A program made the position numbers and the translations under genes. From Heterotrichella gracilis (Eukaryota; Sar; Xanthophyceae; Tribonematales; Xanthonemataceae): DNA of 64,000 nucleotides. The DNA lies in contig JAULBX010018636.1 in the NCBI GenBank assembly GCA_032358255.1, forward strand, positions 17,297-81,296, in the 5' to 3' direction. Below the pieces are notes generated by a model. The model searched no databases and had not been told where the DNA came from. It saw only the letters and a list, made by a program, of their open reading frames with translations. Positions 56,477 to 64,000 of the stretch are shown piece after piece; the stretch's first letter is position 1, and each line of letters opens with the position of its first letter.

Positions 56477-58020
56477 CACCGGGTGGTATATGGGCTTGAT
56501 GCGTTTTCTCCCAGACTGATAGATGCATCAGTGCGTCGTCACGCAGAATAATAAAGAGTTTATGTGGGTTATCATGGAAATTGCCAAGATCTTGTTCTGG
56601 GGCCCATCAACCCAAGCTGGCCACCATGATTACATGCAGCAAAAGGACTTGTCAGCGTGGCTATTGCATTCGAGCGGAGGGACCCGAGCGACAAAGGTTG
56701 GCGTCTCCAAGTTGGGATTGACCAGTGAACTGAAAATCTCCTTCTGGGTGGCCGCAGGTACATTGTTAGTTCTTATTCTTGTTAAATGTGATGGCTTTCC
56801 TGAGTGACTTGTTCTTGGTGGGGGCTATGCGTAACTGCTATGCTGCCTTATGCACGCCTTTGGTGTTTGTTTTCTTTTCTTTACAGTAACACATGGCTAC
56901 ATGGCATTTTGCAATCGAGTGTGTTGAGAGAAATGAGGTTACATAAAATTCTACTCTGGCAACGAGGTCTAGGCCAAAAACTTTGTCACGAACAGGCTTA
57001 AGCCAGGCAGAAATCACAACTCCTACCGTACTTGGGTAGCCTTTGGCGTCTGTTTTCTTTTCTTTTCTTTTCTTTTTTTTAGAACCGGGTGATTATGTAG
57101 CCAATGGCATGTACATAATGCACTGCCACGCGGGGCACTGCCACTTTAAAGTTGACACAGTGCTGCATTGTGTATCGGGCTCATGGTAGTCCTTCAAGAG
57201 GATCATTGTATGGAAGTTGTTACAGGTCCTGGGAGAAGGAAAGAAAGCTGGGAAACGTCCACAGGTGGAATTATATGTTCAAAGACACAACTGTAACAAT
57301 TGAGGTATCATCGTGAACCATCAGATGCAACATTTCATGGGAAACTCTAAATGAATCCCTAATAGGTGCAGCTATCGTATACATTCAAAACCCATATCCA
57401 GAAGGACCTTCCTGCTGCGGCACAAACATATACCGTACCACACAAACATGCATGCCCACACCCTCCCGTACCCTCTGCCAAACCCACTCACACACGGTGC
57501 GCATCCCGGGGGAGAGATGCTGTTCCTCGGGATGCGCACCGTGTTCCAGTGGATTTCAAATCTGTGGCAGTGGGTACAGGTGGATGTGGGTCACTACACA
57601 GCACATGCAATAGCTGGACTCCTTCCCTCCCTCGAAGTTTGACGTGCTTTTCACCTGCCAGTTGCCAATGCTGCACAGGCGCGTCCGGTTGAGAAACCAT
57701 GCACCTGGCTTTAAAATGCCCAAAAATATACCCACCCCCCCGCAGAGGACATGAGCAGCTCCAGTAAGTCACAAACCACAAACTGAACGCTCTAATGCTG
57801 GCTCTTGAATCTGGCAAGTCAATCCCCTCGAGCAAAAAGAAGGTGGCTACTTGTATTCCACAACAGATGTGGACCTCCGTGGAACTTGCCCTGGGTGCAA
57901 AGCATGGGTGGCTGCCATGCGTGGCGAGCAAGGATGGAGGAGGGCTAGAGGCGGTAGGAGGAGTACAACAACAACAGGAGGAAAGAGCATGGCAACCCAT
58001 CGGAGTTGCTCCGCGCTTTC
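56477..58020. other. Intergenic region CLC / small membrane protein gene
   Basis: Holds a perfect inverted repeat at 57492-57508/57528-57544 (ACACGGTGCGCATCCCG, 19-base loop) and a TTTTC run at ~57050-57080. A 94-codon open frame (56523-56807) starts with ATG and includes the hydrophobic segment FWVAAGTLLVLILVK. It has no family match I know and may be chance. Confidence 0.5.
57492..57544. repeat. Perfect 17-bp inverted repeat (hairpin)
   Basis: Left arm ACACGGTGCGCATCCCG (57492-57508) and right arm CGGGATGCGCACCGTGT (57528-57544) are exact reverse complements with a 19-base loop. It is GC-rich and intergenic. Confidence 0.92.
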
Positions 58021-58679
58021 CTACCGCGTTTTGCACTCCTCCTTCTTTCTCTTGCCCCCCTCCTTCCTTCTCTTCATCTTCTCCTCGTGACGAAATTCTG
58101 TAACCCACAACGCAAGCTTGAGGATGAAAAGGCGCATGACATGGTCTGTGGGGAAACAAGGGTGCATTCCTACAGACACTAGGACAATTGTGCAGACTCG
58201 GGACAACAGTTTGACAACAAATAGTTCCTAGTTATTCGGGCAAACCAGGGGTTGACAACATACAGTTTCCTAGTGGTTCGTGCAAACAAGGGGAAACACG
58301 ACACCGTCCTTAGAGTTTGGCACAGATAGGCCAGCCTGTAGCAACACAGGAACTGCAACTGCACGAAGGGTGGGCGAGTGCTGCTCAGGGTTGACAGTGA
58401 CGCTGCACTTGGTACATGCACCTTGCTCACCAGTCTAAACCAACCACGGTATTTTCAACTTGGCACAGACCCTTCAGGAGGTGAACATGGTAGCAGAGGG
58501 AGTTCGAACAACGCAAACTCACCTTCGTTGAGGGCCCTTGCTACATGGTCGATGGTGGACAAGCCAAAGCCCCTCAAGCCCTCTTTCACAGACGCTGCGC
58601 CCTCCTTCATAGACCCACCCAACAGCCACGCGCAAACCAGGGCCGTGCAGCAATACATGGCCGCTTGCGCGGGATCCAT
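58021..58679 (-). CDS. Small membrane protein, two exons, unknown family
   Basis: Exon 1 (58679-58523) starts at ATG and ends in phase 1 at GTGAGT; exon 2 (58145-58021) starts after CCCCACAG and ends at TAG. The two join in frame to 93 residues. The N-terminus is hydrophobic (AAMYCCTALVCAWLLGG), followed by an amphipathic stretch (SMKEGAASVKEGLRGFGLS), a second hydrophobic segment (MRLFILKLALWV) and a very basic tail (KMKRRKEGGKRKKEE). This looks like a small organellar or endomembrane protein. I recognise no family. Support is the exact phase match and the protein-like composition; an intermediate exon cannot be excluded. It converges with the CLC gene and diverges from the Rieske gene. Confidence 0.5.
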
Positions 58680-59858
58680 CGTGTCCGTGCAAGTTGCACG
58701 CCTATTGGTATGGAGAGGAACAGTCCAACCGAGTTTCCAGCAGATGTACTGACGGCCAAAACCAACAAAGGAAAGGTCTCCTTTTACGTTTGGCTGTCAG
58801 ACACAACGGAAATGATTACAAAAACAACAGGTTCGGACCAAGCTCGTGAGCTGTGGCAGTAGGTTTCGGTTAAAACCTACCTGAAAGGACCAGAGGCATT
58901 GTCACCACCCGATATCTAGAGTCTGAGTTTGAGGAGCAAGGAGCCTGACAGCCAACAGACTGATCGAATAACAACACTCCCTTCGCCATCCTACCCAGAT
59001 ATTTCCCCTGTAATTTCAACTAAAAATGACATATGCATGCATGAAAAACGCCTCAGCAAAATGGCGGGAAACCCTGCACATGGCTTCCAATGCCAAGCCC
59101 AACCCGTTTTCGGCGCTGCACTCCCTTTCTCGGGCCTCATCGCAACCATGCCGTATCACCTCATATCTTTGTTCGCCTCTTGTACCCACGTAACAACTGC
59201 TGCCATGAATGCCAAACCGGTGCATGCGTCTGGAGTGACCAAGCTGGACACGAAGATTGAAAGCTTGCTGGTGATATGCGCAGCAAGTGGTTGAGTGCCG
59301 TTTGCAACCTGTCTCAGCCTCAGGTGCCGCATCTTGGATCCGGGTATTCAACTAGCCCAGCAGTTCCAGTTCGACAGCTGTCCCAGTGTACAATAGTGCC
59401 CACCAAAGAAGGACGCACCACGACAGCACTTCACCTTCAGGATCCGACGGAACAGGACCTCTCACTGTTACCAAGGATACTTTAGCCGTTATAGTTAGGT
59501 GGGTCAAGTGACGCGTAGGTACACGGCTGAAAAGGTCTGCATTGCCCCAAAGCCGAGAAAGTTCTGCGGAGGAGCTAGTTCGGTAGCTGACAAAACATTC
59601 ACAGATCTCTTCTGTGATCAGTGGAGGAACCCTATCGCTGTTTAAGGAGCTGCTGCAAGGTGCGAGAAGCACACCACAAAGAGTTGTGTGGTCCGATCTA
59701 CTGCATAGCATTGCTCATATAAACCACACACAGTCCACTCGAAGCCCATTTCCTGCACCCGTTCCACATCCCGTCCATAGTCTCTTGAAGAGTTGTTGGA
59801 AGCCTGAGCCTCAAGCTTGTCTTCGCCAGCTGTCAAGAGGGTGTTATCTTTTGGCGCT
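58680..59858. promoter_or_regulatory. Divergent intergenic region small membrane protein / Rieske oxygenase
   Basis: About 1.2 kb. No exon or clear promoter element is recognised; short open frames are present on both strands without splice support. Confidence 0.45.
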
Positions 59859-62800
59859 ATGGCGTGCACTATGGCCACTACAACGGGCAGGCTCGGCAGT
59901 GCCCTGGGAGGCCCAAGTGCCCAGCGAAGGGCACATCACGCGAGGCTACCAACTTGGAAGGTACTGAAAACCGGTCATACCTACCAGTCTTGAGGTGCCT
60001 ACTGGGTTGGCGAGTATACCTCCTTATATGCATGCATTATTGACAGGCAATATCCAGATTGGCATGCGTTGCATGCACCCGTTATCCACAGACCCAGGTG
60101 GCTGAAAAGGACTAGCAACGACTATTGTGTATTGCTGAAGTGGGGCACTGACTATTGTGCACTGCTGGAGTGCAGATAAGGAAACGGCTATCTATAAAAC
60201 CCACACAACCTGGTTGCCATTCTCAGGGCCGCTCAGCTGTTGCCACCCCTGGTAACGCGCTACGGGTTGGCCGGAGCGTGCACCTCAGAGCCACTGGCAG
60301 GAGTGGCTTGGTGCGGGCAGCCGCTACTTCCTCGGTGGCACAAGGTGGGTGCTAATAGGTGGTCTAAACCCTAACGGAAACCCTGACGTGCCGAGTATAA
60401 ACCCTAGGGTTTGTGCAGCCGCTGCTTCCTCGGTGGCACAAGGTGGGGTGGTCTACACCCTAGGCAAAAACCCTGTCATGGGAGCCTGTACCCTAGACAA
60501 AAACCCTGACATGCCGAGCCTGAACCCTTGAATCTGGGCTACACCGCGTGTTTCCTTGGTGGCAGAAGGCGGGTGGCAATGTTCTTAGTAAAGATCGCTT
60601 GTGGGCATTGTAGCTGGTGGTCATAATATGGACCCCCCTGCATAAGCCTTGGTAGGGCCCTAAACCCTAAACCCCAAACCCTAAACCCTAAACCCAGATC
60701 GTTAAAGGTGGGCAAAGGTGGGGTATGCAGGGTAGCAGCACCGGAGCCAGCAAGGGAGATGATACTTACGTTAAAAATGAAATCTGAGGAGTGCAGGGGC
60801 TGAACCCTAGGGGCGGTTGCGGAACAACCTCCCCACCGTGCATATTGGAAACCCTAAAATGCGTAGCCTGAACCCTAAGTGTGTTGTTTTGTGCAGAGGC
60901 AAAGGCTCCTGCCGCCGCACCCGCACCCGCGCACGCCACCCCCAGCGACACCTACGCATGGACCAAGCAGTGGTACCCAGTGCACATCATCCAGTACCTC
61001 GAGGACAAGCCACGCCATCCGGTGCCCATTACTCTACTAGGGAAGGACCTGGTGCTGTGGAGGGATGGGCAGGGGGAGTGGAACTGCTTCGAAGACAGGT
61101 GCCCGCACAGGTAAGGACGCATTAAATATAATACCTAAACCCTACACTCGATGACCAGTAAGTGTCGGTAAAACTACAAGTACCACAGCTTTAAGCTAAT
61201 TACTGTGCTTGATTAGGGGAAGGGCTGGTGCTAAATCATTGAGACCTATCAGGTTGAAAGCGGGAGCACAGAGACCCTAATGCCAGAACTCCCCGCCTTT
61301 CGCAGGCAGGTGCCTCTGTCGGAGGGGCGGGTGGAGGCGGATGGCACCCTGTCCTGCGCCTACCACGGGTGGCGCTTTGCCCCCTCCGGTGCCTGCACCA
61401 CCATCCCCCAGGCGCCACCTGGACCTGCTGCTGACGTGGCGCTGGCCTCCCCACGCGCATGCGCCGCGGTGTACCCCACGCAGGTGAGCTTTGCATGATC
61501 ATGATCGGGTCGATTGGAAAAAAATGGATGATGGGTAATCCATAGATCATTAGTAAATATCCTAGCGCATGCGCCGCAGTGCACCCCACACAGGTGAGCG
61601 TAGCATGGTCATGGATTGGGATTGAATGTACTGTTGGATCATCCATGAAGCATTAAATTTGCGCATGCGCCGCGGTGCATCCCAGGTGAGCGTAGCATGA
61701 TCACTTCTTTTTAATTGTTACGCAAGCGATTAAGTGGACCAGTGTGAGGGGCATGTGAGGAGCCAAGCAGGGCTGTATATGTGTCCGCCATTTTGGACCC
61801 ATCACCCTATTCCTCCTGACCATGGTCCTGTGGCCCATCAGGCAGCTAGCCAGCCACTGCACTGCGCTCCCACATACAGAAACCCTAAACTAGGGTTCCA
61901 CATGTTCGCTCCCTGCAGGTGCGCCATGGGTTGCTGTTTGTGTGGGGAGAGAGCGGGCCCCAGGCAGAGAGCGAGAGCCGCGCAACTGCCCCTGCGGTCA
62001 TCCCAGAGCTGGACAATGCTCCGGATGCCTCTGAAGGCGGTGTGTCTATCCTATCCCCCTGGTTCCTCAGGTGCGCACTGGTTTGGGTGGTGGTAGTCCC
62101 GTGGGCCAAGCCCACCACACGTAGGGGGTTTGTTAGAATTAGTGGTGGTCACGGGGAGGGAGGAGGGGGCCTAGGCAGTGCAGGATCTCCCCGACCCTCT
62201 AGAGCAGCGTCCCTGACCCTAAACCCTAATCCATAAACTTTAAACAGAGCCCCTGCCCCTGCTGTGATCCCATAGCTGGACACTGCTCCGGATTCCTCCG
62301 AGAGGAGTGTGTCCATCCTATCCCCCTGCTTCCTCAGGTGGGGTCAGCGATTAGTATCGCAGAGTACATTGCAATTGTGTGTGCAAGTATATAACATTAC
62401 ATTTCATTACATTATATCTGCAGAAGGACAATTGCAACGGCAGTCCAATGACCCAGCCACAATCATAACTGCAAGGGTGGTGCTATCTCATGTTATGTTG
62501 CTCAGGCCATGCCATGCCGTGCCATGCCATGTGAGTGCAATTACAGGCATGGCATCCTGGTGAAAAATGTTCTGGTTCCCCAGGCAGGCGCATTTTGCAA
62601 AATATGCACACTACAGGGTACAGGGAAACCGCAGCAAGGCCCCTATTGGTTTCAGTGCACGGCCCCGACTATACTTGGCCCTTTGCATGCAAAGCCTTGT
62701 AGGGTTCATAAGCCTTGTTGTGACGGCGAATGTGGCTGCAAATTGCAGGGATTTGCCTTATGGGCACGACATCCTGGTGGAAAACGTGCTTGACCCCAGC

Positions 62801-63769
62801 CACGTGCCCTTTGCGCACCACGGGGTGCAAGGGAACCGTAATAAGGTCAACGTCATCAAGATGGAAACCACGCACGGGCTCGAGGACAAATCCCCGGAGG
62901 GTTTTGCGGTGGCCACCTTTGGACAAGACCCCAAGACTGGGGCGGACAGGAAGTTTGCCACCATCAGCTTTGCTCCCCCTGTGCACATCAGGTGAGAGGG
63001 GAGGGGGGACTGGTCTGGGGCATCCCACAGCGCCACGCCAGGCACGCATGTTTCACACACCCCTGAAAAGCCCTAAACCCAAACCCTAAAATCCACGCTG
63101 CACTCCCACCAAGGGCTTGGTAATCAACTTTGGAAAAATCATCAGTATTTGACACTTTCTACCCCCACACGCTGCAGGCATGAGTTCACATATGGGCTCA
63201 TGCTGCTCTACTCCACACCCACAGCGCCAGCTGGCCAGGCGCGTGTGTTCTACAGAAACCCTGAACCCTCCTGCGCACCCTCCCTCCAAACCCACCTTGC
63301 CCCCCCATCCAAAGGTTACGGATGCCCCAATGTCACTGATATCTAGCAATCTCCCAACAATTCCCGCAGGTATGAGTTCAGTTTGGGACTTATGCTGCTC
63401 CACTCTACCCCAACGGCGCCAGGCCAGGGGCGCGTGTTCTGTACCCTGGCGAGCAAGGAGGGGAGCGTGCAAATGAAAAAAATTCACAACATATACGATA
63501 TTGCTTGCAGAATTCATTTCGCGTGACTGGCTCGCAACCTCACACTCGATGGTCCCTCCTCCCGCAGGTATGAGTTCAATTTTGGGCTCATGCTGCTCTA
63601 CTCCACCCCCACGGCGCCAGGCCAGACGCGCCTGTTCTACACACTGGCGGGCAAGCCGGGGGCCGTGCCTGGGCCCCTGGCCGCGTTGTCGCGCCTGCGC
63701 CCCACCTGGGTGGACCACCTTGAGCGGAACGCGGTGCTGGATGGGGACAGCGTGTTCCTGCACAAGCAG
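59859..63769 (+). CDS. Plastid Rieske oxygenase, pheophorbide a oxygenase family (3' end missing)
   Basis: Seven exons join in frame (59859-59960, 60227-60344, 60897-61110, 61306-61483, 61919-62070, 62749-62991, 63568-63769), about 403 residues, and the gene continues past the window. The N-terminus ([20 protein letters not shown]) plus the next exon is Ser/Ala/Arg-rich with few acids, a typical chloroplast transit peptide. WTKQWYPV opens the mature protein. CPHR...17 residues...CAYHGW is the Rieske 2Fe-2S site. [15 protein letters not shown] supplies the His ligands of the mononuclear iron. This pattern fits the PAO/TIC55/PTC52/CAO group of thylakoid or envelope oxygenases in chlorophyll metabolism; the C-terminal CxxC and membrane helices that would separate the members lie outside the window. 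First-exon choice rests on ATG, transit-peptide character and exact phase. Confidence 0.86.
60403..60580 (+). repeat. Decayed copies of the Rieske exon 2 end
   Basis: 60408-60452 repeats GCAGCCGCTGCTTCCTCGGTGGCACAAGGTG-type sequence, and 60540-60578 a weaker version (TTTCCTTGGTGGCAGAAGGC). The true exon end is at 60344. Telomere-like CCTAAACCC lies at 60660-60700. Confidence 0.85.
61560..61695 (+). repeat. Two decayed copies of the Rieske exon 4 end
   Basis: 61564-61600 and 61660-61692 repeat GCGCATGCGCCGCAGTGCA and the GTGAGCGTAGCATG donor context; the true end is at 61483. Confidence 0.87.
62250..62660 (+). repeat. Decayed copies of Rieske exon 5 end and exon 6 start
   Basis: 62252-62337 copies the exon 5 end (GGACACTGCTCCGGATTCCT through CTTCCTCAG and donor) but contains a stop. 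62535-62660 is a diverged copy of the exon 6 start (GGCATGGCATCCTGGTGAAA for GGGCACGACATCCTGGTGGA). Confidence 0.87.
63172..63475 (+). repeat. Two decayed copies of the Rieske exon 7 start
   Basis: 63172-63275 and 63365-63472 both begin with a GCAG acceptor and TATGAGTTCA-like sequence, then CTCATGCTGCTCTACTCCA or CTTATGCTGCTCCACTCTA and the CAGCGCCAG region. The first breaks at TTCTACAGAAACCCTGAACC. The intact exon starts at 63568. Confidence 0.92.
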
Positions 63770-64000
63770 GTGGGGTTTGGTGTAGGGTTTACAGGTCTGG
63801 ATGTAGGGTCTCAACATTAGGGTTTTGCTGGCTTCATGATCTGAAACATGTGCATGCGTTCTACATGGATGCACCACCTAGAGAGGAACGCGGTGCTGGA
63901 TGGGGACAGCGTGTTCCTGCACTAGCAGGTGGGGTTTGGTGTAGGGTTTACAGGTCTGGATGTAGGGTCTCAACATTAGGGTTTTGCTGGCTTCATGATC
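63770..64000 (+). other. Rieske intron 7 with a copy of the exon 7 end
   Basis: A near-identical copy of 63723-63832 occurs at 63881-63990: GAACGCGGTGCTGGATGGGG, GGGTTTGGTGTAGGGTTTAC and CTCAACATTAGGGTTTTGCT. In the copy CACAAGCAG has become CACTAGCAG, a stop. The window ends inside this duplication. Confidence 0.9.

Noticed and set aside
56523-56807. 94-codon plus-strand frame with one hydrophobic segment
   Set aside because: No splice or family support, and no flanking signals beyond an ATG; kept only as a note in the intergenic entry.
57366-57692. Plus- and minus-strand open frames around 57.4-58.1 kb
   Set aside because: The frames cross a perfect palindrome and mirror each other; no protein-like conservation was recognised apart from the small two-exon gene.

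Overview
The window is nuclear DNA of an intron-rich photosynthetic eukaryote, most likely a chlorophyte green alga. The evidence is spliceosomal GT-AG introns, a plastid-type Rieske oxygenase of the pheophorbide a oxygenase family, a plant Raf-like kinase, a plant-style CENP-C motif, and Arabidopsis-type telomere motifs (TTTAGGG) scattered through introns. I cannot name the species. There is no prokaryotic operon structure, CRISPR array or recognisable autonomous transposon. Exon boundaries below come from reading splice sites by eye; positions may be off by 1-2 bases.

Layout, left to right. (1) 1-5905: a minus-strand coiled-coil gene built from tandem-duplicated phase-1 exons, lying between two copies of a ~1.25 kb segmental duplication that holds a divergent promoter and first exons. 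(2) 5500-8772 (+): RNF25-like RWD/RING E3 ligase. (3) 9522-14889 (+): SAC3/GANP-domain protein of the LENG8/SAC3A type. (4) 16292-21934 (-): secreted flavin amine (polyamine) oxidase with a sequon-rich insertion. (5) 23132-23953 (+): intronless TylF-like methyltransferase. (6) 25776-32820 (+): Raf-like TKL kinase. (7) 34538-38320 (-): CENP-C. (8) 39634-41405 (+): tandem copies of a putative tail-anchored protein. (9) 42411-46128 (-): Spinster-like MFS transporter. (10) 47225-56476 (+): 16-exon CLC chloride channel/antiporter with CBS domains. (11) 58021-58679 (-): small two-exon membrane protein. (12) 59859 to the window edge (+): plastid Rieske oxygenase, cut off at its 3' end.

The genes are unrelated housekeeping and metabolic functions; several pairs are divergent, sharing 0.5-1.2 kb intergenic regions. 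For RNF25, SAC3, the kinase, CENP-C, the Spinster transporter, the CLC and the Rieske gene, the exon series I list join in frame with conserved phases, so those models are strong.

The most unusual feature is structural. Almost every real exon is accompanied by one to four decayed tandem copies of its own edge, splice site included, in the neighbouring intron. Around 50 such copies are visible. Their breakpoints are repeatedly capped by telomere-like CCCTAAA/TTTAGGG motifs. The motifs also look polarised: CCCTAAA on the sense strand near 3' splice sites and TTTAGGG just after many 5' splice sites. One site (2571-2742) has a clean five-unit TTTAGGG array inside a duplicated flank. This suggests a break-repair or recombination process using telomeric motifs that is generating decoy exons and splice sites across this genome.
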